Source: Rickettsiales bacterium (GTDB taxonomy: Bacteria; Pseudomonadota; Alphaproteobacteria; Rickettsiales; JALZUV01). From it: a stretch of 64,000 nt of DNA. The notes below the pieces were generated by a model. The model saw nothing but the letters and a program-made list of their open reading frames with translations, did not search any database and was not told the origin of the DNA. Location of the stretch: assembly GCA_029252805.1 (NCBI GenBank), contig JAQXAR010000015.1, forward strand, positions 1-64,000. Reading direction: 5' to 3'. The position numbers were made by a program, and so were the translations under genes. This document shows, piece by piece, positions 8,963-18,483 of this stretch; position 1 is the first letter of the stretch; each line of letters opens with the position of its first letter.

Positions 8963-9712
8963 ATGAAGATAAAACAGATGCTTGTAATGGTCGCGACGTT
9001 ATTGCTGCTTAGTGGTTGTACTAATAGGCGATGTATCATCTTTTGTCATAATCAAACAGAAATTCAGTCTGGCTATGTGGTCGCGCGCGATGAGTGTCAA
9101 GATACGGCGCAGGATATTGTTTCTTACAGTTCCAATGTAAAAAGTCGTAATGAGTCGTTACTAGAGGCTTTTGCAAAATGTATGAAAAATGAAGGATGGG
9201 GGGTGACCTCGCCGAAAAAGACGAATAGTCAGCCAGGTGGGCCGAATGATAATTCACAATTATCTGGTAATCCGTGGGATCCTTCCCCTTATGGTATTCA
9301 GCGTGGTGCTCCGCAGGCGATTCAGCAGCAGCAGCCTTATCCGGCGCAGCAAGCTTATGGTTATCCGCCACAACAAGCTTACGGTTATGCTCAGCCAATG
9401 CAGCAAGGCTACCCGGTGCAGCAACCTTCCGTTCAACAGCGGATTTATCAAAATTACGGTTATACCAATTCACAAAGTGGCTATAACCCTTATGCGCAAG
9501 GGGCACCTGCGCAACAAAATTATGGCTATCCTGCTATTGCGTCGCCTGCACCAGAATATGGGTATGCGCCGCAGCAGAGCTATGCTCCATCCTATGGTGG
9601 AGAGGGCTATGGTGCTGGAGGGTACGGCGGCGGCAGCGGTGGGTATGTCAACCCTGACGTGATTGCGCCTAACCGTGCGGGTATTGGGATTGCTCCCGGA
9701 TTTGCTAACTAG
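8963..9712 (+). CDS. Lipoprotein with Gln/Pro/Tyr-rich repeats
   Basis: 249 residues. An N-terminal lipoprotein signal ends in LLLLSGC (lipobox Cys19). Residues 30-80 form a short folded region with paired cysteines (CIIFCHNQ, DECQDTAQ, KCMKNEGWG). The rest is low complexity: repeats of the type YPAQQAYGYPPQQAYGYAQP and a Gly/Tyr-rich tail (YGGEGYGAGG). Similar folded heads are seen in small alphaproteobacterial envelope lipoproteins; the function is unknown and the tail is probably disordered. It overlaps the convergent proB by the palindromic CTAG at 9709-9712, which supplies both stop codons. Confidence 0.75.
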   Translation: MKIKQMLVMVATLLLLSGCTNRRCIIFCHNQTEIQSGYVVARDECQDTAQDIVSYSSNVKSRNESLLEAFAKCMKNEGWGVTSPKKTNSQPGGPNDNSQLSGNPWDPSPYGIQRGAPQAIQQQQPYPAQQAYGYPPQQAYGYAQPMQQGYPVQQPSVQQRIYQNYGYTNSQSGYNPYAQGAPAQQNYGYPAIASPAPEYGYAPQQSYAPSYGGEGYGAGGYGGGSGGYVNPDVIAPNRAGIGIAPGFAN

Positions 9713-10797
9713 CTGAGAACCATATGGTCGCGATGGATAAGTTCAGCGGCTTCTTCGTACCCTAAAATATCACAAATCTCATCACTACGTTTGCCAATTA
9801 ATTGGCGGGCGATAGCGGCATTAAGGTTACTCAGGCCTTTGGCAAGAACATGCTCTGAAGCTGTTTTAATCTCTAATACATCACCGGCATTAAAATTTCC
9901 GTCAATGCGGATGATACCCACATGAAGCAAGCTGCTGCCGTCCGCCAATGCTTTGGCTGCGCCGGCGTCAATGGTGATGGTGCCAGAGGGGTGAATGCTT
10001 CCACTAATCCAACGTTGCCGTGCGTAAAGCGGTTTTTTTGAGGCAATAAAATGGGTGGAATGCTCCATTTTTGAAAGTGGGTGCGACTTTTGTCCGTTAG
10101 CGATGAAGGTATCGCACCCCGCTCTTGTGGCGATATTTGCTGCATCTAGTTTTGTGACCATACCGCCAGAGCCAATCGTGCCGGCACTGCCTGCCATGGC
10201 TTGTATGGCGGGAGTGATTTCTTCGATGGTGGCAATGAATTGGGCATCTGAATCTGTCGTTGGGTTCGCGTCATAGAAGCCGTCTACATCGGAAAGTAAG
10301 AGTAAGCAGTCCGCATCGCACATGGTGGCGATACGCGCGCTTAGACGGTCATTATCGCCGTAAAGAATTCCGTGCGTCGTGACGCTATCATTCTCGTTAA
10401 TGATCGGAATTATCTGGTGGTTAAGCAAAGTACGGATCGTATTGCGTGCGTTTAAATAAGCACTCCGGCTTTCAGTGTCGTTTAACGTGAGCAATATTTG
10501 TGCGGTGTGTAATCCGTGCTTGTTGAAGGCTTCCTGCCATGCATGCATGAGTAACGGCTGACCACATGCAGCGGCGGCCTGTTTGCGGTTAGGTTGTTTC
10601 GTGTCTTCGCTCAAAATGGATTTACCCAAAGCAACGGAGCCGGAGGAGACGATCAAAACTTCAGTACCGGTAGCACGGAGCTGTGCGATGTCGGCAGCAA
10701 GGGATTCTATCCAATCCGTGCGTAATTTGCCCGTTCCATCGACTAAGAGAGAGGAGCCAATCTTAAGAGTTAGGCGTTTGTGAAGTGTGAAATCCAT
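9709..10797 (-). CDS. proB: Glutamate 5-kinase
   Basis: 362 residues. Phosphorylates glutamate in the first step of proline synthesis. An amino-acid kinase domain (KIGSSLLVDG near the N-terminus, VSSGSVALGK, NENDSVTT, GDNDRLSARIA, LLLSDVDGFYDANP and GSGGMVTKLDAA) is followed by a C-terminal PUA domain (about 275-360, with AGDVLEIKT and AKGLSNLNA). It lies downstream of obgE on the same strand, a common alphaproteobacterial pair. The 117-base gap between them contains two hairpins. proA is not in the window. Confidence 0.96.
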   Translation of the reverse strand: MDFTLHKRLTLKIGSSLLVDGTGKLRTDWIESLAADIAQLRATGTEVLIVSSGSVALGKSILSEDTKQPNRKQAAAACGQPLLMHAWQEAFNKHGLHTAQILLTLNDTESRSAYLNARNTIRTLLNHQIIPIINENDSVTTHGILYGDNDRLSARIATMCDADCLLLLSDVDGFYDANPTTDSDAQFIATIEEITPAIQAMAGSAGTIGSGGMVTKLDAANIATRAGCDTFIANGQKSHPLSKMEHSTHFIASKKPLYARQRWISGSIHPSGTITIDAGAAKALADGSSLLHVGIIRIDGNFNAGDVLEIKTASEHVLAKGLSNLNAAIARQLIGKRSDEICDILGYEEAAELIHRDHMVLS

Positions 10798-10825
10798 TTC
10801 TATTGCATTCCTATTTTAAGGATAT

Positions 10826-10903
10826 GCCAGCAAGGCTGGCCTGCCAGGTTTTTGGCGAAGCATGCGCAGTTTGTGAGCGCCACTTCATGCATGGAATGAA
10901 GTG
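10826..10903 (-). other. Two hairpins between obgE and proB
   Basis: One hairpin pairs GCCAGC (10826-10831) with GCTGGC (10835-10840) around a 3-base loop. The other pairs CACTTCAT (10881-10888) with ATGAAGTG (10896-10903) around a 7-base loop. Neither is followed by a T-run on either strand, so they are not standard terminators. They may affect mRNA stability or partly separate the two genes. Confidence 0.45.
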
Positions 10904-10914
10904 AATAAAACTGA

Positions 10915-11952
<1,038 letters not shown>

Positions 11953-11968
11953 TTAGGCAAGGAAAGAG

Positions 11969-11977
11969 TGTGGATAA
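11969..11977 (-). promoter_or_regulatory. Perfect DnaA box upstream of obgE
   Basis: TTATCCACA on the minus strand, 44 bases upstream of the obgE start, in the 61-base gap after the kinase gene. A single box can occur by chance. Confidence 0.3.
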
Positions 11978-11986
11978 GTTGAGCTT

Positions 11987-13837
11987 TTAACCGTTTACTT
12001 TGGCTTTGCTACGAGATTTCCCGCGTTTGCTTAAGAGTGCTGGCGCTTTTTGAGCAAGTTCGATTTCACTTTTAGGTGCGACAAAGTTCTCAGCATCGGC
12101 TTCATCAAAGATCACACGTTGGCGCGGCAGGGTGATGCGGATGGTGGTACCTTCGCCTTCGGTACTGCCGATGGCCAAGCGGCCGCCATGCAGCTCTGCA
12201 AACATCTTACATAAAGGAAGGCCAAGGCCGGTGCCTTCATGGCTTTGCGCGCGGTGCACTTGGCCGAATACAGATAGTGCTGTCGCGATTTTATCTTCTG
12301 GAATGCCCACGCCAGTATCGGTCACGACGAGAGCGATGTTGCGTTGGTTATCGAGGCGAAGTGCTATTTTCACATTGCCATTTTCAGGGGTGAATTTTAC
12401 GGCATTTGAAAGTAAATTCAGCAGTATCTGACGGATCTTACGTTTGTCACCCCAGACGCGTGGAAGGTCTTTTTCAATATCAACGCCCACATTAATGGCT
12501 TTGCTGCGAATTTTTTCATTCATCATACGCAGCGTTTCATTGACGGTTTCGCCCAAATCAATCTTTTCTTCATTGAGATCGAGCTTGCCAGCTTCACCTT
12601 TAGAGAATTCGAGAATATCTGAAATCAGCTGTAATAGGTGACTACCGCAGAGGTTAATATCGTGGATACGTTCTTTTTGCTTCGGATTTAGCGGGCCGAA
12701 ATAGCCGGAATTTAACATCTCAGAGAATCCGATAATCGCGTTAAGCGGTGTGCGCAACTCGTGGCTCATATTAGCAAGAAATTCTGATTTTGCCTGACTG
12801 GCGAGAACGGCTGAAGCTTCAGATTTCTCAACGCGTGTGATTTGTTTCGCCATCGTGATCGCGAAGAATGAGAGGATGGAACCAAAGATGAGAAAGATCG
12901 TCAAGAAGCTGAAATCTTTGCTGCGCAAGTCCCACCAAGTGGCGAGGAAGTCGCGTTCATCGAGCATGATCGTTATGGTGAGCGGTAGGTTACGCAACTT
13001 ATTACGCGAATAGATGTGGATATCACCGTTCTCGCGGAGGATTCCGTTACCATCTTTAATGGGCGCAGTTTGGGCGTTTATTTGTTCGTGCAATGGGGTG
13101 CTATTTTCGCGTTCGGGGCCCTCTAACAGGATCGTCCCATCCGCCAAAGTAATCTGCATTTGGCTGTAATCGTAATTATGGATCGATTTGAAAAATTCGG
13201 TGAGATACATCGGATCAATCGCGGCGATGACTAACCCACCAAATTCACCATTTAATTTGCTAATACGGCGACTGATAATAATAAGCTCTTTGCCGCTATC
13301 ATCACGTCTTTTAAGTTTGCTGATCCAGAAGAAGCGATCGCTTAATCCACGCATTTTCTGGAAAAACTTGGCGTCTCCAAAATCGAGAGTTCTATAGTCG
13401 ATCCAGTTCTCATAGCCTTTTTTATGTGCGCCCAGTAAACCGCGACCAGCTTCATCAAGCACCAACATGGCAGCAATTTGAGGCGTTTCATCGACCCATT
13501 TGCGGATATTATGCATCAAGTCTTCTGGGATATTTCCACCAAATAGATCGTTAAAGTAGTTACGTTCTACCACACGACGCAGCGTCAGATCAGCGGCAAG
13601 GAAGGTGAGTTCTGTATGATCTGATAAAATATGGTTGAGTTTTTGTGAGTAATTTTGGCTGTCAGAAAGTGCATCATCAAAGCTCTCTTTCGCCTGATAG
13701 GTGATAATACCGCAAAAAAGCAGCATGATGATCGAACTGAATAAAATCAGGTTCCGAACTCGTGGTATGCGTGTAATAGCGCTCATTATCCTATCAATGT
13801 AACCTGTAAGAGTGACGAAAACGTTAAGAGAAAACAT
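11987..13837 (-). CDS. Membrane sensor histidine kinase
   Basis: 616 residues. Transmembrane segment about 28-46, a periplasmic sensor region of roughly 260 residues that looks like a double Cache/PAS fold (with FWISKLKRRDDSGK and GGLVIAAIDPMYL), a second membrane segment about 309-329, then HisKA with phospho-acceptor His359 (NMSHELRTPLNAIIGF) and a HATPase domain (LLNLLSNAVKFTP, VTDTGVGI, GTGLGLPL). No receiver domain. The kinase core resembles the alphaproteobacterial PleC/DivJ type. The partner regulator is not adjacent. An alternative ATG at 13786 would give a shorter cytoplasmic N-terminus. Confidence 0.87.
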   Translation of the reverse strand: MFSLNVFVTLTGYIDRIMSAITRIPRVRNLILFSSIIMLLFCGIITYQAKESFDDALSDSQNYSQKLNHILSDHTELTFLAADLTLRRVVERNYFNDLFGGNIPEDLMHNIRKWVDETPQIAAMLVLDEAGRGLLGAHKKGYENWIDYRTLDFGDAKFFQKMRGLSDRFFWISKLKRRDDSGKELIIISRRISKLNGEFGGLVIAAIDPMYLTEFFKSIHNYDYSQMQITLADGTILLEGPERENSTPLHEQINAQTAPIKDGNGILRENGDIHIYSRNKLRNLPLTITIMLDERDFLATWWDLRSKDFSFLTIFLIFGSILSFFAITMAKQITRVEKSEASAVLASQAKSEFLANMSHELRTPLNAIIGFSEMLNSGYFGPLNPKQKERIHDINLCGSHLLQLISDILEFSKGEAGKLDLNEEKIDLGETVNETLRMMNEKIRSKAINVGVDIEKDLPRVWGDKRKIRQILLNLLSNAVKFTPENGNVKIALRLDNQRNIALVVTDTGVGIPEDKIATALSVFGQVHRAQSHEGTGLGLPLCKMFAELHGGRLAIGSTEGEGTTIRITLPRQRVIFDEADAENFVAPKSEIELAQKAPALLSKRGKSRSKAKVNG

Positions 13838-13941
13838 TTAATTTATTAAGGTTTGGTTGCTATTTAGCGAATTTGCAAGAGAAGGCAAGTTTTTCAAATA
13901 TTTTACTGTCCAAATCCGATACTTCAGCGTAATAACAACTT

Positions 13942-15426
13942 ATGGTTTCACGTTGTCATACGGTTGCCTTTCAGGGCGTAGAGATTGTGCCAGTGGAAGT
14001 GCAGGTGCAAGTGAGTGCAGGGTTGCCTGCTTTTACGGTCGTTGGCCTGCCGGATAAAGCCGTGGCAGAATCACGCGAACGGGTGCGCGCGGCGATTCAA
14101 GCGATGGGTTTGAGTTTGCCTGCTAAGCGAATTACGATTAATTTGGCTCCTGCCGATTTGATTAAAGAGGGGAGTCATTTTGATCTGCCTATTGCTCTCG
14201 CGCTTTTGGCGGCAATGGGGGTTGTGCCGTCAGATGCACTGGGCAGTTATTTCGTGTTGGGCGAATTGGCATTGGATGGGCGCTTGCAGGCAGTGAATGG
14301 CGTGTTGCCGGCCGCGATGGGGGCAAGTGCACGTGAATGCGGTTTGATCTGTCCTGCGGCGAATGGTGCTGAGGCTGCATGGGCGGGAGATATTGGTATT
14401 TTAGCGGCACCGCATCTTCTCGCGTTGATCAATCACTTTAAAGGCACGCAGGTGCTCAGCGCGCCACAAGCGCAGAGCGTGCCGCCTGTCACGGCGAGAG
14501 TTGATTTAAGCGAGGTGCGCGGGCAAGAAACGGCCAAACGTGTATTGGAGATTGCCGCAGCGGGTGGACATAATTTGCTTATGTGTGGGCCGCCCGGTGC
14601 AGGTAAATCCATGTTAGCCGCGTGTTTGCCTGGTATTTTGCCGCCTATGACGGCAGAAGAAATGCTGCAATCTAGTATGATTCAAAGTATTGCGGGCAAT
14701 TTGAAGCAGGGGCGTTTGCAGCAGCATCGTCCATTCCGTGATCCGCATCATTCCAGCTCCATGGCGGCGATGGTCGGGGGAGGGAGGCGCGCACTGCCCG
14801 GTGAAATATCGCTATCGCATCATGGGGTATTGTTTTTGGATGAATTGCCGGAATTCCCGCGCGGCGTGTTAGAGGCGTTACGCCAACCGTTGGAAGAAGG
14901 GAGGATTTCGGTCGCGCGCGCGCAGGCGCATGTGACCTATCCGGCAGAGTTCCAACTGATTGCGGCGATGAATCCGTGCCGGTGTGGCTATTTGGGAGAT
15001 GCTGCGCGGGCTTGCAATAAGGCGCCGCGTTGTGGTGCGGATTATCAGAATAAACTGTCAGGGCCTTTGCTTGACCGTATTGATTTACATCTGGATGTGC
15101 CGGCAGTGCCGCCGCTGGATGTGTTCGAAGCGCAAAAAGCGCAAACGAGTGCCGAGGTGGCCACGCGAGTACTCGCTGCGCGCAAACGTCAGATGGTGCG
15201 AGGCAAGCGAGTGAATGCTCGTGTTTCGGGTGATGTTCTATTTGAACAAGTGACGCAAAACACCGCCTGTAAGGCATTGTTAGAAGAAGCGAATCAGAAA
15301 TTCCATCTTACAATGCGCGGTTTGACCCGTGTGCTGCGTGTCGCTCGCACCATTGCTGACCTTGCCGCTTCAGAGGCGGTTGAAGCGAGTCATTTAAGCG
15401 AAGCGCTAGCGTACAGACAAAGATAG
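13942..15426 (+). CDS. comM: YifB/ComM-family magnesium-chelatase-like AAA+ ATPase
   Basis: 494 residues, full length. Order: an N-terminal Lon-protease-like (ChlI) domain (about 20-140, with GLPAFTVVGLPDKAVAESRE), a magnesium-chelatase-type AAA+ core with Walker A GPPGAGKS and Walker B VLFLDELPEF, and a C-terminal domain carrying the cysteine set MNPCRCGYLGD. In naturally transformable bacteria ComM is a helicase that helps branch migration of incoming DNA; many non-competent bacteria keep it too. Divergent from the histidine kinase gene, which starts 104 bases away. Confidence 0.93.
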   Translation: MVSRCHTVAFQGVEIVPVEVQVQVSAGLPAFTVVGLPDKAVAESRERVRAAIQAMGLSLPAKRITINLAPADLIKEGSHFDLPIALALLAAMGVVPSDALGSYFVLGELALDGRLQAVNGVLPAAMGASARECGLICPAANGAEAAWAGDIGILAAPHLLALINHFKGTQVLSAPQAQSVPPVTARVDLSEVRGQETAKRVLEIAAAGGHNLLMCGPPGAGKSMLAACLPGILPPMTAEEMLQSSMIQSIAGNLKQGRLQQHRPFRDPHHSSSMAAMVGGGRRALPGEISLSHHGVLFLDELPEFPRGVLEALRQPLEEGRISVARAQAHVTYPAEFQLIAAMNPCRCGYLGDAARACNKAPRCGADYQNKLSGPLLDRIDLHLDVPAVPPLDVFEAQKAQTSAEVATRVLAARKRQMVRGKRVNARVSGDVLFEQVTQNTACKALLEEANQKFHLTMRGLTRVLRVARTIADLAASEAVEASHLSEALAYRQR

Positions 15427-15560
15427 AACCCCAAGTATGATGCGCGGCATACTCGTCACGCTGTCGCAAGAAAATAAAACCTTACCGTGTTTGAAGCTCG
15501 TTTACGTTTTGTTCATAAATGGATTTGTGTTTTTCTAAATAGACAGAAGGATACGTTATC

Positions 15561-16016
15561 ATGAAATCACCGCAATCCGTTGAGATTGAGTTATGGGAAG
15601 AGTTGGTAAGTCGTAGTTACGCTTATCTTTGGCATTTCGCGATGGCTCGCGAAAAAGAATCTGCTCGTATGATGGGTGAATCCAGCCGTGAGTCTTGGAA
15701 AGCCGTAAAACATAAAAAGCAAAAGCACGTGTATCGTCAATGTGTGGCTTATTGTGGTGATGAGGCGAATCGTGGTTTGGCAAAGATTTGGCAAAAACGT
15801 GCCGACAAACTTTATGCTGCGGGTGATTTCGATGGGTTGCTTCAAATGCGCCAACGGATCGAAATTCAAACGATGGCGCCGGCGGCTTACGCAGAGCTAC
15901 TGCAAGAGAGGCATCAGCAGTTACAGGATGAAATCGCCGAACTACGTGAATCGACTCGCCAATTACGAGTTAGCATTATCCGCGAAAAACAAACGACTGC
16001 GCCTCGGTTGCTTTAG
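15561..16016 (+). CDS. Hypothetical protein, 151 residues, coiled coil at the C-terminus
   Basis: I do not recognise it. No signal peptide or membrane segment. Mostly helical; rich in Glu, Arg, Gln and Lys. Residues about 105-140 (LLQERHQQLQDEIAELREST) form a likely coiled coil. AGAAGGA lies 9-15 bases before the ATG. It precedes another unknown gene by 41 bases on the same strand; the two may be co-transcribed. Confidence 0.68.
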   Translation: MKSPQSVEIELWEELVSRSYAYLWHFAMAREKESARMMGESSRESWKAVKHKKQKHVYRQCVAYCGDEANRGLAKIWQKRADKLYAAGDFDGLLQMRQRIEIQTMAPAAYAELLQERHQQLQDEIAELRESTRQLRVSIIREKQTTAPRLL

Positions 16017-16057
16017 GCTTTTTGCTTTTTGGGCGGCAGCTTGATAGACTCCTACTA

Positions 16058-16981
16058 ATGATCCGCATTTTATTGATATTCACATTATTGGTTCCGGTTA
16101 CGGGACAGGCCCAGCATTACACCGCTAACTGGCGCCAAGATGCGTTGGAGATGATTGAAGATGGCCGTCTCGATCGGGCAAAAGCCTTGTTACAAGATGC
16201 TTCTACGCGGATGAATTTGATTAGTCAGCCGATCGAACGCATTAATCAGGGGCGCTTCTTGGGGGAGGCGTATCATAAGTTAGGCAAAAAAGCGCAAGCG
16301 CGTGAGAGTTTTGAGAAAGCGATGAATGCATCGCTGAAATTGACGCCTGTATGGCGTAGTTTATCGGCAGTGATCTCAGTTTTGGAGCTGCAAGCTACGA
16401 CGGATGATCTTGACGATAGTCGCGTGCTGATTCAAAAATCACTGGATGCAAAATTATTACCGCGCATGTCGAAAGATAAATATGCGACGGAGATTGGCCG
16501 CTATGTGAAGCGCTTCGAGAAAGCGACGCGGGCGCAAGTTTATCAGTTGATCGACCAGTTGCGCACAATTGATAAAGCTAAGGTGCGTAAGAAAGCATTC
16601 TTTGCACTCACGGAATTAGACTTCGCACCTTTTACGGGGGAGGGGCGCCGTGCAGAGACGACAATGCCGCTTGGGATGGGAGATTTTGAGCGCTTTTTAT
16701 GGTTCTCTGTGAGAAGTAAATATTTTGCCAATAGCGGTGAACGTTTTCAGTTCGAGCAGCAAGTAGCGGCGATGCAAGCGGCTTACGATCGTCTGGCGCA
16801 AGAGAAGCAGCAGAAATATCGTAAGATCTATCGTATGGTTGTGAAGTTGGATTATACGCTACCTAAGCCGGCAGTGGCTGCAAAAGTAGAGAGTAAATCA
16901 AAAATGAAAGTGCTGGATCTGGCGCCGCCGTCCAATAGCGAATTAGAAGATATCTTTTATGGCCGACAGGTTGAGGAGTAA
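16058..16981 (+). CDS. Hypothetical exported helical-repeat protein
   Basis: 307 residues from the ATG at 16058, chosen because it gives a clean signal peptide (MIRILLIFTLLVPVTGQAQ); an upstream TTG at 16022 is unlikely. The mature part is helical with TPR-like pieces (ALEMIEDGRLDRAKALLQDA, LGEAYHKLGKKAQARESFEK, residues about 25-95), so a periplasmic scaffold protein is plausible. The C-terminal 50 residues are basic and low complexity. Its stop codon is directly followed by the convergent holC stop. Function unknown. Confidence 0.68.
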   Translation: MIRILLIFTLLVPVTGQAQHYTANWRQDALEMIEDGRLDRAKALLQDASTRMNLISQPIERINQGRFLGEAYHKLGKKAQARESFEKAMNASLKLTPVWRSLSAVISVLELQATTDDLDDSRVLIQKSLDAKLLPRMSKDKYATEIGRYVKRFEKATRAQVYQLIDQLRTIDKAKVRKKAFFALTELDFAPFTGEGRRAETTMPLGMGDFERFLWFSVRSKYFANSGERFQFEQQVAAMQAAYDRLAQEKQQKYRKIYRMVVKLDYTLPKPAVAAKVESKSKMKVLDLAPPSNSELEDIFYGRQVEE

Positions 16982-17434
16982 CTAAGCTGCTTTCTTCCAG
17001 CCGCCGCCCGCTTGTTGTTGCCAATAGGTGATTTCTGCACCGGCCTCTTTATAGCGTCGCCATCTATCGCGCGCGGCCTGCACGCAGGTTTCATCATTGC
17101 CGTCAAATAAATCAAGAACGCGCTCGACCCCTTCTTCTGTCTCATGCTCAAAGAAGCTACCATCGGTGGTGATAATGATATTGGCTTTATTGGGGCGGTC
17201 AAACTGTGTGGTGAGGTAGATCGGATGTTCGGCCAGATGGTCGCTGCCTTCTATCCCGTGGGGTAAGAAGCTATCGGCATCGTAAGACCAAAGCCAATCA
17301 TCCAGCTTTTTGATCGCATCTTTGCTTTCCATTTTGACGCAAAGACGATAGCCGCCCTGAAGTGCTTTTTGCGCCAAAGGAGGAAGCGCCCGTTCAAAGC
17401 CGGTGCTAATAAGATGATAAAATTGAACCTGCAT
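16982..17434 (-). CDS. holC: DNA polymerase III chi subunit
   Basis: 150 residues, typical for alphaproteobacterial HolC. It would belong to the clamp-loader complex and link it to single-strand-binding protein. Family features: MQVQFYHLI at the N-terminus, DDWLWSYDADSFLPHG, and RWRRYKEAGAEITYWQQ at the C-terminus. It is the last gene of a six-gene minus-strand run that also contains hda, another replication gene, 15 bases after the HPt-like gene. Confidence 0.9.
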   Translation of the reverse strand: MQVQFYHLISTGFERALPPLAQKALQGGYRLCVKMESKDAIKKLDDWLWSYDADSFLPHGIEGSDHLAEHPIYLTTQFDRPNKANIIITTDGSFFEHETEEGVERVLDLFDGNDETCVQAARDRWRRYKEAGAEITYWQQQAGGGWKKAA

Positions 17435-17449
17435 AAAGAACGTCTAGGA

Positions 17450-17944
17450 TTAGTTTCCAGTGTATTTGTCAGTAAGCTGTTTCAATCCTTGTAACAGCTC
17501 TACACCAATCGCACCACCATTGCCTTCAACTCTGCCTCTAAGCACGGTTGAGAGGCCTTCAATATGTTTGCTGACGACAATGGCATGCTCAGGAGATGGG
17601 CTCTGGATTGTTGCACAGTAATTGACTAATGATTTCGCAATTTTCGAGATCAGTTCATAGCCAAATGTGCCGCCACGATCGCGCAAATGCTCACCGCTTT
17701 TGATGATCGCTTCCAAATGTTGAGTCGTCATCGGTGTTGCTAAAATCTCGCTCAGTTTTTGAGTGAGAACATCAATATCTTCCTGTGCCCATTCTAGAAA
17801 GCTCTCCTTATGAGCGTCAATCACTCTCTGCCCTTTTTCAATATTCTCAGGTTTTAATAAGTCTCGAACATTGGCGGCAGGCCCCATTTTTTGCTTAATT
17901 TTATTAGGCGGGCGAATCATTTTTGCGGGTTCTTTATCAGGCAT
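17450..17944 (-). CDS. HPt-like helical protein, probable partner of the adjacent response regulator
   Basis: 164 residues, all-helical after a basic start. The segment around residues 80-110 (EHLRDRGGTFGYELISKIAKSL) matches the shape of a histidine phosphotransfer domain, where H86 would be the phospho-acceptor and GGTFG follows as in HxLKGxxxxxG. It lies 3 bases after a CheY-like gene on the same strand, which supports a phosphorelay pair. The Lys of the canonical HxLKG motif is replaced, so the assignment is inference. It may instead be an alphaproteobacteria-specific helical domain without phosphotransfer. Confidence 0.6.
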   Translation of the reverse strand: MPDKEPAKMIRPPNKIKQKMGPAANVRDLLKPENIEKGQRVIDAHKESFLEWAQEDIDVLTQKLSEILATPMTTQHLEAIIKSGEHLRDRGGTFGYELISKIAKSLVNYCATIQSPSPEHAIVVSKHIEGLSTVLRGRVEGNGGAIGVELLQGLKQLTDKYTGN

Positions 17945-17947
17945 AAC

Positions 17948-18463
17948 TTAACCTCCGCCATTGATGGGTGGGTTTTTACGGCGATCAATTCCCGTAGGAG
18001 GAATGTCAGTACGACGGCGTCTATCCGGGCCGTGGTAATCATTCGATATAATGAAACTGCGTGGATTCTCAATCACCATCACGAGGCGTTCATAGAGAGC
18101 TTTTGCAGTGAAAGGTTTAACGAGAAACTCCGTGACGCCAATATCGCGCGCGGCGGAGACGTCTTTGCGTTCAGCGCGGCCTGTTAGCATGATGATTGGC
18201 AGATAAGGGTTAGGTGAACTTTTATCAGCGCGCAGATAATCAATGAGTTGCATGCCATTAACGGGAGCCATACGCCAGTCAGTGATGAGGAGATCGATAT
18301 TTTGTTCACGTAATCGAGTGATGGCTTCTTTGCCGTTATTGGTTTGAATCACATTGGTGAATCCAGAGTTAACGAGCACATCGCGCACCAAACTACGAAT
18401 GCGTTCATCCGGGTCCGCAATGAGGATATCAATATGTTTTAAATAATCTGCAATTTCAGGCAT
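17948..18463 (-). CDS. CheY-like response regulator with basic C-terminal tail
   Basis: 171 residues: a receiver domain (about 10-130) with the acidic pair around residue 17-19 (ADPDE), phospho-acceptor Asp62 (LLITDWRM), Thr94 (MLTG) and Lys116 (LVKPF). The tail (about 135-171) has no output domain but carries the repeated motif GPDRRRR ... GIDRRK, seen in other alphaproteobacterial single-domain regulators. It lies between hda and the HPt-like gene, so it probably accepts or passes phosphate within that pair. No kinase is adjacent. Confidence 0.87.
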   Translation of the reverse strand: MPEIADYLKHIDILIADPDERIRSLVRDVLVNSGFTNVIQTNNGKEAITRLREQNIDLLITDWRMAPVNGMQLIDYLRADKSSPNPYLPIIMLTGRAERKDVSAARDIGVTEFLVKPFTAKALYERLVMVIENPRSFIISNDYHGPDRRRRTDIPPTGIDRRKNPPINGGG

Positions 18464-18483
18464 GACCCTAAGCTTTCAGAAAG

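Noticed and set aside
9330-9420. Short DNA repeats in the lipoprotein gene as a tandem repeat locus
   Set aside because: They encode the PQQAYGY peptide repeats and are in frame.
11969-11977. Perfect DnaA boxes at 11969 and 59684 as sign of a replication origin
   Set aside because: Single boxes 48 kb apart with no AT-rich unwinding region, no dnaA, parA or hemE nearby.
14672-15277. 201-codon opposite-strand ORF in comM
   Set aside because: Pro/His/Ala-rich shadow of a well-conserved gene.
15434-15453. AGTATG/CATACT hairpin after comM as a terminator
   Set aside because: A six-base stem with no T-run.
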